64,000 nt of DNA from Mycobacterium haemophilum DSM 44634. Lineage in GTDB: Bacteria > Actinomycetota > Actinomycetes > Mycobacteriales > Mycobacteriaceae. The position numbers and the translations under genes are program-made. The stretch lies in contig NZ_CP011883.2 in NCBI RefSeq assembly GCF_000340435.2, positions 1,088,607 through 1,152,606 of the forward strand, given 5' to 3'. Shown piece after piece: positions 35,703 to 44,617 of the stretch; within the stretch, counting starts at the first letter, position 1; each line of letters begins with the position of its first letter. The notes below the pieces were generated by a model. That model saw only the letters and a program-made list of their open reading frames with translations, had not been told where the DNA came from and did not search any database.

Positions 35703-37106
35703 TCAGCGGCGACGGTGAAGACGTAGGTGTAGGCCCGCTGGTTTGAGAGTCAGGGTTTCGGAAACCTTCAGTTGGTATCCGGGCCTGGGCTGTAGGTCGT
35801 ATTGGTGCAGGATCGCGGCGAGCGTCAAAACGATCTCGTGTAGTGCGAATTGGCGACCCATGCAGGCGCGGGGCCCGGTGCCGAAGGGTTTGTAGGTGTA
35901 TGGGGGCAGTTTGCGGAGATTTTCGGGCAGGAACCGGTCTGGGTTGAATTCGTCGGCATCGGCGCCCCAGGCGGGGTCGCGGTGCGCGGCGACGAGCAGG
36001 ACGAACACCCAGTCGCCGGCTTTGAAGGGGTATTTTCCGTTGCCGATGGTGCTGTCGTGGCGTGCCCGGCGGAAATAGCCCGGCGCTACTGGCCATAGTC
36101 GCAGTGTTTCGTCGACAATGCGGCGCAGGTAGCGCAATTTGGCGATGTCGTGAAATTGGATGTTGGGAAAGTCGGAGCTGGGCCAGCGTTGGTCGATCTC
36201 GACTTGGGCCTGGGCGGCAATGTCGGGGTGGGCGGACAGATAGTGCAGGGCGAACGCGATGGTGTTGGCTGAGGTTTCACTACCAGCGACGAGCAGGGTG
36301 AGGATCTGGTTGACAATGTTGTCGTTGTCAAGCTGCTCACCGGTTTCTGGGTCTGTGGTGTGGAGCATGATGTCGAGCATGTCGGTTCGGTTGCTGGCAT
36401 GGGGGTTTCGCCGCCGGGCGTCGATGATGTCGATGACTTGTTGGCGGACGTAAACCTTATCGCCGTAGTGCTGGGCTTTACACTTGGCGCCGAGCAGTTT
36501 CTCATAAAAGGGGATGGCGTCGGTTCGGCGATTAGCGTAGGCGAGTTCGCGTAGCACGGCGGCGATGAATGGGTTGCCGCTACGGTCGCTGAGTTTAGTG
36601 AAGGAGTGGTCCAGTCCGGCGCGGGCGATGATCTCGATTGTGAGGCGGTTAGCTTCGGTGGCGATGTCGATCCAGGATTGGTTGGCGCCGTTGGTTTTCC
36701 AGGTGTCTAGCAGTTCTTGGACTGTGCCGGTCATGCTGTCGTGGTAGTTCAACATGGCCGTTTTGGTGAACGCAGGCATCAGGATGTTGTGCGCCTTGCG
36801 CCAGTTGGGTTCGTCGTTGTAAGCGGTGAATAGCCCGTCACCGGCCACGGAGCGCAATTTGTATAGCGAGGGTCCGAGATGTTTTTCCCACAGGTCCTCG
36901 TTGTTGACGTCGGCGATGAGTGCGGTGTCGGCGAGCACGATGACGGGAAACTTGAAGATGCGTTGCTCGAAGATTCCGCTACCAAGTTTGCGGGTCTCGG
37001 CAGCAAGGCCTTGCGTGGGCCTAGCGAAGTCAATCGTGAGGAGATCACCGAGAACCGGGAGACGAAACCGGGGATGCGGGATCGGCGTAGCCTCGGCCTG
37101 AATCAT
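35703..37106 (-). CDS. Cytochrome P450 (CYP102/BM3-like heme domain, stand-alone)
   Basis: 467 residues. I-helix AGSETSANT, K-helix ExxR in DETLRLWP, and heme loop FGTGPRACMGRQFALHE with the Cys ligand. The order and spacing resemble the heme domain of fatty-acid hydroxylases of the CYP102 type, but no reductase is fused, so external ferredoxin/reductase partners are needed. It overlaps the upstream hypothetical gene by four bases (37103-37106), suggesting translational coupling in an operon with an EspR-like regulator. Substrate unknown. Confidence 0.9.
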   Translation of the reverse strand: MIQAEATPIPHPRFRLPVLGDLLTIDFARPTQGLAAETRKLGSGIFEQRIFKFPVIVLADTALIADVNNEDLWEKHLGPSLYKLRSVAGDGLFTAYNDEPNWRKAHNILMPAFTKTAMLNYHDSMTGTVQELLDTWKTNGANQSWIDIATEANRLTIEIIARAGLDHSFTKLSDRSGNPFIAAVLRELAYANRRTDAIPFYEKLLGAKCKAQHYGDKVYVRQQVIDIIDARRRNPHASNRTDMLDIMLHTTDPETGEQLDNDNIVNQILTLLVAGSETSANTIAFALHYLSAHPDIAAQAQVEIDQRWPSSDFPNIQFHDIAKLRYLRRIVDETLRLWPVAPGYFRRARHDSTIGNGKYPFKAGDWVFVLLVAAHRDPAWGADADEFNPDRFLPENLRKLPPYTYKPFGTGPRACMGRQFALHEIVLTLAAILHQYDLQPRPGYQLKVSETLTLKPAGLHLRLHRRR

Positions 37107-37797
37107 GGTGACGGGCTCACTTTCACGGTGGGGTCAGACGGGGCGGACTGTTCGGCCACCGCATAGGCGACCGGCCACCATTTCGCCAGCTTCAACAACT
37201 CGGTTGATTCCTCGTCGAGGGTTGTCGCCCGGGACGCCACCATTAGTGCTACGTCGAGTGGTTCAGGCGTAACACCAGCAGTTTTGGCTCGGGCGGTGTG
37301 AGCGAGGTACAGGGCGCTGGTAGCTACGTCGCGTTGGGCTGCCGGTACGGAGTTCGCGTTGAGGAACTGGCCCAGTTCTTGTGAGGTGAGGTCACGAACG
37401 TAGGGACGCAGTTGCAGGATTGCGTCGCGGATCTCGACGACGGTGTGGTGTAGCTGCAAGGTTGTCTGCTGCAGCGGCTGCAGCTTAGACCAGGTGCGGC
37501 TAACGGGATCGAGCCCGTAGAAGGCCAGCAGCTTCATGGCGACGGGAACAGCACCGATCACACACGCCCCAACGGCTTCGTAGACGAAATTTGGGCCGTG
37601 AACTCGTAGCCGGTAGGCAGAGGTCTTGGTCCAGCCGAGCAATTCGGTGAGCGCCAGGACGAATGCTTGCAAGGTGGTCGATCCGATCTGGCGTAGTCCG
37701 TTCGTCCTAATACAGCGCTCACGGTCGCCGGGGCGATGTCGGGCAGGATGGGTAACTTGCGTGCGAGAGCGAGTAGGTCCGCGTTAGCGAGTGCCAT
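37103..37797 (-). pseudogene. Hypothetical protein between regulator and P450, apparent frameshift
   Basis: ATG 37797 opens MALANADLLALARKLPILPDIAPATVSAVLGRT, then the sensible sequence moves to another frame (NGLRQIGSTTLQAFVLALTELLGWTKTSAYRLRV...) near 37700 and runs to 37103. The second part alone (37103-37672, TTG start, 189 residues) has helical segments, one possible membrane stretch (FVYEAVGACVIGAVPVAMKLL) and no known domain. One lost base would explain it. A genuine overlapping pair of genes is the alternative. Confidence 0.5.
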
Positions 37798-38200
37798 TGA
37801 GGTCATCTTCCTGAGAAGGCGCTATCGGAGGCAGGTGCTCAAGCTGGCGCACGTGATCAATCATCGCTGCCAAGCTGTCGAGGGACTGGGGAGTTAAGCC
37901 GGAGGCGCGCATTGCCAAGTCGCGTACTCCGCTGTCACGCCAGGCTTGCAGCAGGTTGAGCTGGGCGTCGATACGCGGATCGATGTCGGGGTCGATCAGG
38001 TAGGACGGGGAGACACCGAAAAATTCAGCGATCGCCCGTAAATGCTGCACGGTCGGGTTGTTTTTGACCCCGGTGCGCAGCTGCCACATGTAGGACAGCG
38101 GCGGCTCAGCGGGCTTACGCATAATCTCAAAAAGCTTGTTGAGCTTCACTGACAGCTCAGATGCGCGTGAGGACCCGCCCGCCTCACCAGTGCTGGTCAA
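37784..38200 (-). CDS. EspR-like XRE-family regulator
   Basis: 138 residues, TTG start at 38200 after GAGAG; no better start is visible. The N-terminal helix-turn-helix (SELSVKLNKLFEIMRKP...LSYMWQLRTGVKNNPTVQHLRAIAEFFGVSPSYLID) matches the layout of EspR, including the TNP/NNP loop and SYLxD end. The C-terminal helices would dimerise. First gene of a regulator-hypothetical-cyp operon and divergent from hypA across 183 bases, so it may influence both. Confidence 0.8.
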   Translation of the reverse strand: MTSTGEAGGSSRASELSVKLNKLFEIMRKPAEPPLSYMWQLRTGVKNNPTVQHLRAIAEFFGVSPSYLIDPDIDPRIDAQLNLLQAWRDSGVRDLAMRASGLTPQSLDSLAAMIDHVRQLEHLPPIAPSQEDDLNGTR

Positions 38201-38383
38201 TGCACTCTCATTTCATACGTAACCCCCGGGTCTGCGCTGAGGTTACTACAAGCCCTCCTTTGAGCGTTTCGGCCGCACTGATGGCGGTGCAGGCACGATG
38301 ACCGCGATAAGCTCGACGGGGCTGCTTCAACACGCCACATGACGGGGGGCGAGACCGGCAGCGTCATGGCACAAAGGACCAAC

Positions 38384-38713
38384 GTGCACGAGATGGCGAT
38401 CACGCAAAGTCTTGTCGAGACGGTGTGTGAGCACGCCGCGGGTCGGCGGGTGCATAGCGTGCGCATCGAGGTTGGCGCATTGTGCGCGGTCCTGCCCGAT
38501 GCGATGCAATTCTGCTTCGGCTTGGCTACCGAGGGCACGGTCGCCGACGGCGCACGGCTGGACCTCGACGTGCTGGCGGCCTCGGCGCGCTGCCTTTCCT
38601 GCGGGCAGGACTTCGAGCCCCCCGAGCTGATTTCGTTGTGCCCTTGCGGGAGCGCCGATGTGGAGCTGGTTGCCGGTCGCGACCTGAAGATTCTGTCGAT
38701 GGAAGTGAGCTGA
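38384..38713 (+). CDS. hypA: Hydrogenase nickel-insertion protein HypA
   Basis: 109 residues from GTG 38384, which yields the family start VHEMAITQSLVE (His2 binds nickel) and follows AAAGGA by five bases. The zinc site is CLSCG...CPCG (about residues 70-90). HypA delivers nickel with HypB to the large subunit of [NiFe] hydrogenase in the cytoplasm. It heads an operon that runs through hypD; hypB starts two bases after its stop. Confidence 0.92.
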   Translation: MHEMAITQSLVETVCEHAAGRRVHSVRIEVGALCAVLPDAMQFCFGLATEGTVADGARLDLDVLAASARCLSCGQDFEPPELISLCPCGSADVELVAGRDLKILSMEVS

Positions 38714-38715
38714 TC

Positions 38716-39483
38716 ATGTGCGCGACCTGTGGCTGCGGCGACGACGGATCGGCCATCACGGTGGCCGGACACGATAATCCGCACCACGAGCATGACCCCG
38801 CGGTACCCACCAAAACCGTCGTGTTGGAACAAAAAGTCCTCGCGAAAAACGACCTGCTCGCCGAGCAGAACCGGCAATGGCTCGCCGGTCGCGGCATCCT
38901 GGCGTTCAACGTCACCAGCTCACCGGGGGCCGGCAAGACCACGCTGCTAGAACGAACGATTCGCCAGCTCGGCACGCATCGGCCAGTCGCCGTGATCGAA
39001 GGTGACCAGGAGACAAATCTTGATGCCGAACGCATTCGGGCCGCGGGTGCACGTGCGGTTCAGGTCAACACCGGCGCCGGCTGTCATCTGGACGCGGCGA
39101 TGGTGCGTGGCGCACTCGAGCTGCTTAACCCCGAACCCTCGACGCTGTTGTTCATCGAGAACGTTGGCAACCTCGTCTGCCCGGCGCTCTTCGACCTCGG
39201 TGAGCACGACAAGGTCGTCGTCATTTCGGTCACCGAGGGCGTCGACAAACCGCTGAAGTACCCGCACATGTTCGCCGCCGCCGGACTCGTGATCGTCAAC
39301 AAGATCGACCTGCTACCCCACGTCGACATGGATCTCGACCTGTGTGTGCGGTATGCGCGGTCGATAAACCCGGCGGTTGAGATTCTGCCGCTATCCGCTA
39401 CCACGGGTGAGGGTGTCGATACCTGGTGTCGCTGGATCCAAGCCCGCACAGAGCACCTGGCACAGTCACAGGCCAGGCCATGA
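38716..39483 (+). CDS. hypB: Hydrogenase nickel GTPase HypB
   Basis: 255 residues from ATG 38716. It begins MCATCGCGDDG, an N-terminal CxxCGC metal motif, followed by a short His-containing stretch (HDNPHHEHD). GTPase motifs: P-loop SSPGAGKTTLLE (about 69), EGDQETNLDAERI, and NKIDLLPHVD. Cys and His in NTGAGCHLDA form the interface nickel site. The stop overlaps the hypF start by ATGA. Confidence 0.93.
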   Translation: MCATCGCGDDGSAITVAGHDNPHHEHDPAVPTKTVVLEQKVLAKNDLLAEQNRQWLAGRGILAFNVTSSPGAGKTTLLERTIRQLGTHRPVAVIEGDQETNLDAERIRAAGARAVQVNTGAGCHLDAAMVRGALELLNPEPSTLLFIENVGNLVCPALFDLGEHDKVVVISVTEGVDKPLKYPHMFAAAGLVIVNKIDLLPHVDMDLDLCVRYARSINPAVEILPLSATTGEGVDTWCRWIQARTEHLAQSQARP

Positions 39484-41768
39484 CCGGTCGTCGCCGGTTG
39501 CAGGTCGATGTGCGTGGCGTGGTGCAGGGCGTGGGCTTTCGGCCGTTCGTCTACACCACAGCGGCCGCGCTCGGGCTGTCCGGCTCGGTGCGCAACGGCG
39601 GCGGCGGCGCCATCATCGAAGTCGAGGGCGACCCGGCCGACATTGACGAATTTCTCAACAGGCTGCCGGATCGTCGCCCGCCGCTGGCGGTCATCGAATC
39701 CATTGAGGCCGTGGATATCCCGGTGGTCGGTAGCATCGGCTTTGAGATCGGCGACACGTCACGCTCGAGTGGTGGCCGTACGCTGGCCAGCCCCGATGTC
39801 GCGATGTGCGCCACATGTGCCGGCGAGCAGCGCGACCCGGCTGACCGCCGCTACCGGCACGCGTTCATCAACTGCACCAACTGCGGGCCGCGGTTCACCA
39901 TCATTGCCTCACTCCCATATGACCGGGCAACGACGTCGATGGCCGCGTTCGCACTGTGTGCCGACTGCGCGGGCGAATACGCCGACCCTGCTGACCGGCG
40001 GTTTCACGCCCAACCGGTGTGCTGCCCCAACTGCGGGCCGATCCTGCGTTACCGAGACCACGACGGTCATGTGATCGACGGTGACGCGGGCCTGCAGGCG
40101 GCGCGCAACCTGATTCGCGGCGGCGGGGTGCTCGCCATCAAAGGCATCGGCGGATATCACCTGGCTTGCGACGCCGCCGACGAATGCGCGGTCACCGAGT
40201 TGCGGCGCCGAAAACGTCGCGGCGACAAGCCATTCGCAGTGATGGTGTCCGACCTGGCTGCCGCAGCCGCCATCGCGGTGGTTGACGGCGCCTGCCGACG
40301 CGTCGTGTCCGGCCCGCAGCGCCCGATTGTGTTGATGCCGCGCCGGCCCAGCGCCTGGGTCGCCGACGCGGTGGCCCCACACAACCCTGACCTGGGGGTC
40401 ATGCTGGCGTACACGCCGCTGCATACGCTGGTGTTTGGGTTGCCCGGTGACGAGCCCGGGCCGCAGGTGCTGGTGATGACGTCGGGCAACGTTGGCGGCG
40501 AACCGATCTGTTACACCGATGACATGGCGCTGGACCGGCTTTCGGGGTTGGCCGACGGCTGGCTGATGCACGACCGGCCGATCCTGGTGCCGTGCGACGA
40601 CTCGGTGGTACGGGTGATCGACGGTGTCGAACTGCCGATCCGGCGCTCACGTGGATATGCGCCACTGCCCGTTGCGTTACCGGTGCCGGTGCCACCGACC
40701 CTGGCGGTCGGCGCCGACCTGAAGAACACACTGGCAATCGGCGAGGGCAAGTTAGCGTGGCTCAGCCAGCACATTGGGGACATGGACGACCTGGCCACGC
40801 TGACGGCGTTCGACTCCGTACAGCAGCATCTGCAGGCGCTGACCGGAGTTGCTCCGGAAACTGTTGTCGCCGATGCACATCCGCGTTACCGCTCGAGCGT
40901 CTGGGCGCACCGCCACGCCGTCGGCAGGCCGGTTCGCTTGGTGCAACATCACCACGCGCACATCGCGGCGGTGATGGCCGAGCACGGGCTGGACGACTCG
41001 CGGAAGGTGCTGGGCTTCGCGTTCGACGGGACCGGTTACGGGCCCGACGGGGCGGTCTGGGGCGGTGAGGCGATGCTCGCCGACTACAAGGGCTACCAGC
41101 GGCTGGCTCGGCTGAAATATGTGCCGTTGGCCGGTGGCGACGTCAGCGTACGGCGGCCGTACCGGATGGCGCTGGCGCATCTGTGGGCGGCCGGGCTGGC
41201 GTGGGATCCTGATTTGGCGCCGGTCGCCGCGTGCCCGCCCGATGAGCGCCGCGTGCTCACGCGGCAGTTTGCGACGGGATTCGGTTGTGTCCCGACCTCG
41301 AGCATGGGCAGGCTGTTCGACGCGGTCTCCGCGCTGATCGGGGTCCGGCAGGTGGTCGCATACGAGGCCCAGGCTGCCATCGAGCTGGAGGGCCTGTCCC
41401 GCGGCGTGGACTGCGGCCCGACGGGGTACGCCTTCGACGTTGATGCCGACCAACTACCGGTCCTCGCCGACCCGGCTCCGGTGTTCGGCGCGGTCATTGA
41501 CGATCTGCGCGCTGGGGTAGCCGCGCAGGTGATCGGTGCCCGGTTCCATCGCGCGGTCGCCGACTTGATCGTTGACTTGGCTGAGCGGGTCGACGCGGGC
41601 ACGCCGACGGTGGCATTGTCAGGTGGGGTGTTTCAGAATGTGCTGCTGCTCCGCTTAGCACTTGACGGCCTGCGGGACAAGGGTTTTGAGGTGATCACCC
41701 ATCGGCAGGTGCCACCCAACGACGGCGGCATCGCGCTGGGGCAGCTGGTGGTGGGCAATTCAGGGTAA
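39480..41768 (+). CDS. hypF: Carbamoyltransferase HypF
   Basis: 762 residues. Domains in order: acylphosphatase-like (VQGVGFRPFVYTTA, about 1-90), two CxxC-x18-CxxC zinc fingers (CATC...CTNC and CADC...CPNC, about 105-180), YrdC-like (about 200-375) and Kae1-like C-terminal domain with the metal motif QHHHAHIAAVMAEH. HypF makes the carbamoyl group from carbamoyl phosphate and passes it to HypE for the CN ligands of the NiFe site. ATG 39480 overlaps the hypB stop. Confidence 0.94.
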   Translation: MTGRRRLQVDVRGVVQGVGFRPFVYTTAAALGLSGSVRNGGGGAIIEVEGDPADIDEFLNRLPDRRPPLAVIESIEAVDIPVVGSIGFEIGDTSRSSGGRTLASPDVAMCATCAGEQRDPADRRYRHAFINCTNCGPRFTIIASLPYDRATTSMAAFALCADCAGEYADPADRRFHAQPVCCPNCGPILRYRDHDGHVIDGDAGLQAARNLIRGGGVLAIKGIGGYHLACDAADECAVTELRRRKRRGDKPFAVMVSDLAAAAAIAVVDGACRRVVSGPQRPIVLMPRRPSAWVADAVAPHNPDLGVMLAYTPLHTLVFGLPGDEPGPQVLVMTSGNVGGEPICYTDDMALDRLSGLADGWLMHDRPILVPCDDSVVRVIDGVELPIRRSRGYAPLPVALPVPVPPTLAVGADLKNTLAIGEGKLAWLSQHIGDMDDLATLTAFDSVQQHLQALTGVAPETVVADAHPRYRSSVWAHRHAVGRPVRLVQHHHAHIAAVMAEHGLDDSRKVLGFAFDGTGYGPDGAVWGGEAMLADYKGYQRLARLKYVPLAGGDVSVRRPYRMALAHLWAAGLAWDPDLAPVAACPPDERRVLTRQFATGFGCVPTSSMGRLFDAVSALIGVRQVVAYEAQAAIELEGLSRGVDCGPTGYAFDVDADQLPVLADPAPVFGAVIDDLRAGVAAQVIGARFHRAVADLIVDLAERVDAGTPTVALSGGVFQNVLLLRLALDGLRDKGFEVITHRQVPPNDGGIALGQLVVGNSG

Positions 41769-41781
41769 GGAGGGGTCGACC

Positions 41782-42527
41782 ATGACGATCACCGTGCAAC
41801 CGGGTGGGGGCTTCGTTGACATCGGCCTGTCGGCGGACTTAGCCGGCGCCGCGCTGGATCTTTCCCGTAGATTTCACGACGGCGCCACGCTGTGGGTGAT
41901 GTCGCCGCAGTGGGAACCGCATGCGCATCATGTCGCGGTGGAGTTCGTGCATCCGGTGATCATGGGCAAGCGGGCGCTGCCTTCGGCGGCGCTGGTCGGA
42001 CCTGACCCGGTCGCACAAGCACGGGTCGCGTGCCGGGCCGGCGACGTGCTGATGGCGGTGGCATCGGCGGACGAACCCGCGGCGGTAGCGGCGATGCGGC
42101 GCGCGCCGGCGTGGGGGCGCTGACGCTGTGGGTCGGGGCCGGCCCGCGGCCGGCGGCCGGTGCGGCCAACCACGTCCTGTGGATCGACTCGAACGACCCG
42201 ATGGTGCCGGTCACCGGACAGTTCGTCCTGCTGTATCACTTGCTGTGGGAACTGACCCATGTCTGCTTCGAACACCCCGGTTTGCTGACCGAGCGGGCCG
42301 ATGGCGCCCATGCCACCTGCGTCACGTGCAGCGACGAGGGGCGGATGGGCGAGATCGTGCTGCAACCCATCGAACCGACGGGTCCGGCGCTGGTGCGCAC
42401 CGCAACCGGAGAACAGTGGGTCGACGTCAGCATGCTCAGCCAAATTGCAGTCAACGACCTGGTTCTGGTGCACGCGGGAGCGGCCATCGCGCGCCTGGAC
42501 GACATGCCTCAGGAGGCCAACAGATGA
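41782..42527 (+). pseudogene. HypC-like chaperone with N-terminal extension, frameshifted
   Basis: The frame from ATG 41782 stops at 42121-42123, but the sense continues in the next frame to 42527. One extra G in the run 42113-42117 would read PAWGALTLWVGAG and restore about 248 residues. Residues 1-165 form an alpha/beta domain (ATLWVMSPQWEPHAHH) reminiscent of SIS folds. The rest looks like a HypC domain (CVTCSDEGRMGEIV...NDLVLVHAGAAIARLD), with the key Cys internal rather than at position 2. AGGAGG at 42511-42516 serves the next gene. Confidence 0.7.
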
Positions 42528-43204
42528 CCACACACGGATCGGAGAGCACGAGCTTCTTGTATCCGTTCATCGAATCCGAGGAAACCGACGCCAAGAGCCT
42601 GCTGGATGACCTCGCCGCATCAGCGCGGGTCAAGGCCGCCGAAAGTGCTGTCCTGCAACAGGAGTCGCTCCACGAGTATCAGCAAGCCTTGACGAAGGCG
42701 GGCAGCGAGATGGCCGACAGGTTCCGCTGCGGCGGCCGACTTTTCACCCTCGGCAACGGCGGCAGCGCCACCGATGCCGCGACCCTGGCATCGTTATTCA
42801 GCCATCCGCCGCGGGGCCGCCCAATCGCGGCCTGGTCGCTTGCCGCCGATGAGGCCGTGCTGACCGCGCTTGGTAATGACGTCGGATTCGAGCTGATTTT
42901 CAAGCGTCAAATCATCGCCCACGGCCGAGACCGCGACGTCGCGATCGCGCTGTCGACGTCGGGCAACTCGGAGGATCTGATAGTCGCGATCACCGAGGCG
43001 AACCGGCGGGGACTCCTGACAATTGGATTTTCCGGCCACGACGGCGGCCGGATGGCCACCGCCGATGATCTCGACTACTGCTTCACGGTGCACTCACAAA
43101 GCATCCACCGCATCCAGGAAAGCCACGCAATGCTTGGCTACCGGCTCTGGGTGGTTGCCCAGGAACGCATGAGCCGTGCGCTACCCAGCGCTGGTGTCCG
43201 ATGA
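42524..43204 (+). CDS. SIS-domain phosphoheptose isomerase-like protein
   Basis: 226 residues, ATG overlapping the previous stop (ATGA). The SIS domain contains LFTLGNGGSATDAATLASLF, ALSTSGNSEDLIVAI and HAMLGYRLW, the signature of GmhA-type sedoheptulose-7-phosphate isomerases. Such genes occur inside actinobacterial hyp operons but their role there is not established; a sugar-phosphate step for ligand synthesis or simple hitch-hiking are both possible. Its stop overlaps hypE (ATGA at 43201). Confidence 0.88.
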   Translation: MTTHGSESTSFLYPFIESEETDAKSLLDDLAASARVKAAESAVLQQESLHEYQQALTKAGSEMADRFRCGGRLFTLGNGGSATDAATLASLFSHPPRGRPIAAWSLAADEAVLTALGNDVGFELIFKRQIIAHGRDRDVAIALSTSGNSEDLIVAITEANRRGLLTIGFSGHDGGRMATADDLDYCFTVHSQSIHRIQESHAMLGYRLWVVAQERMSRALPSAGVR

Positions 43205-44301
43205 GCGCGGCCCAGCCCACCACCGCTGCCCAGCGCGAAGAGCGCGTGCTGCAGCGGATCGACGAGTTCCGCCGCCGGCGCCCGCGGCTGCCCGATGACG
43301 TCGTGACCCTTGAGCACGGTGCCGGCGGAAAATCGTCGATGGCGCTTGTCGACGCCGTCTTCCTGGAAGCGTTCCGCAACGACGAGCTCGAACAACTCGG
43401 TGACGCCGCGGTGCTGCAGATGTCCTCCGGCGAACGGCTGGCATTTTCCACCGACGCGTTTGTCGTTCGGCCCCTGCGTTTTCCAGGTGGCTCCATCGGG
43501 CACCTCGCGGTCAACGGCACCGTTAACGACCTGGCCGTGTCGGGCGCCCGCCCGCAATGGTTATCGGCCGCATTCGTCATCGAGGACGGATTCCCGATGG
43601 CCGAACTGCGCGAAATCGTCGCCGACATGAGCGAAGCCGCCGCCCGCGCCGGGGTCCGCATTGTCACCGGCGACACCAAGGTCGTCGAAAAACGCGCCGC
43701 CGACGGCATCTACATCACCACCACCGGCGTCGGAGTGATCCCCGACGGTCGACGGCTGTCGGCCGAGGCGGTGCGGCCAGGCGACAAAGTGCTGTTGTCC
43801 GGCACGATCGGTGAACACGGGATGGCGGTCATGCTCGCGCGGGGCGATTTGGCCATCGAGGCCGCCATCGCATCGGACACCGCCCCAATCAACGGGGTGG
43901 TGGAGGCGCTGCTGCAGGCTGCCCCGGCAACGCGGTGGATGCGCGACGCCACCCGCGGCGGGGTCGCCACGGCGTGCAACGAACTGGTCAAAGGCGCGCC
44001 ATTCGCGCTGATCCTGGACGAACGGGCGCTCCCGGTCCAACCGCCGGTGCGGGGAGCCTGCGAACTGCTCGGCATCGATCCCTTGTATGTCGCCAACGAG
44101 GGCGCCTTCGTAGCGATCGTCGCCGCCGACCAGGCCGATGCGGCGATGGCGGCGATGCGCGCAGTCCCACACGGGGCGGGGGCGACGGTCGTGGGTGAGG
44201 TCGTAGGCGAACCGGCCGGCATTGTCGCGCTGCGAACCTCCTTGGGCGGCAGCCGGATTGTCGACATGCTGACCGGTGACCCCCTTCCCCGGATCTGCTG
44301 A
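43201..44301 (+). CDS. hypE: Hydrogenase maturation protein HypE
   Basis: 366 residues with an AIR-synthase/PurM fold: LEHGAGGKSSMAL near residue 38, STDAFVVRPL, GDTKVVEKRAADGIYITTTG split over the ATP site, and the C-terminal PRIC whose last Cys carries the carbamoyl then cyano group. HypE dehydrates the S-carbamoyl from HypF to thiocyanate and donates CN to iron on HypCD. Overlaps the SIS gene; hypC follows after 23 bases with its own GAGAGGAGG site. Confidence 0.94.
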   Translation: MSAAQPTTAAQREERVLQRIDEFRRRRPRLPDDVVTLEHGAGGKSSMALVDAVFLEAFRNDELEQLGDAAVLQMSSGERLAFSTDAFVVRPLRFPGGSIGHLAVNGTVNDLAVSGARPQWLSAAFVIEDGFPMAELREIVADMSEAAARAGVRIVTGDTKVVEKRAADGIYITTTGVGVIPDGRRLSAEAVRPGDKVLLSGTIGEHGMAVMLARGDLAIEAAIASDTAPINGVVEALLQAAPATRWMRDATRGGVATACNELVKGAPFALILDERALPVQPPVRGACELLGIDPLYVANEGAFVAIVAADQADAAMAAMRAVPHGAGATVVGEVVGEPAGIVALRTSLGGSRIVDMLTGDPLPRIC

Positions 44302-44324
44302 GAACACCAGAGAGGAGGCCGACG

Positions 44325-44597
44325 ATGTGCCTGGGAATTCCCGGCCAGATCACCGAGATCGTGGACACCGAAGCACATTTGGCTAAGATCGACGTCAACG
44401 GGGTACGCAGAACGATCAGTGTGTGGTTGCTGGCCGACGACAGCCCGATGGTCGGCGACTGGGTTCTGGTGCACGTCGGCTTCGCGATCGCCAAGATCGA
44501 CGAGCGTGAGGCCGCGCTGACACTGGATCAGCTACAGAAATTGAGCGCCGACTACCTCAACGAGATCCAAGCGCTCACGACGTCTGAAATCGCGTGA
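44325..44597 (+). CDS. hypC: Hydrogenase maturation chaperone HypC
   Basis: 90 residues starting MCLGIPGQI, so Cys2 is available after Met removal to hold Fe(CN)2CO with HypD. The OB-like barrel part is VNGVRRTISVWLL...GDWVLVHVGFAIAKID. It is the canonical HypC of the operon, in contrast to the extended copy at 41782-42527. Its stop overlaps a possible GTG start of hypD at 44594. Confidence 0.95.
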   Translation: MCLGIPGQITEIVDTEAHLAKIDVNGVRRTISVWLLADDSPMVGDWVLVHVGFAIAKIDEREAALTLDQLQKLSADYLNEIQALTTSEIA

Positions 44598-44617
44598 GGG
44601 ACAACGAGGTTTCAGCT

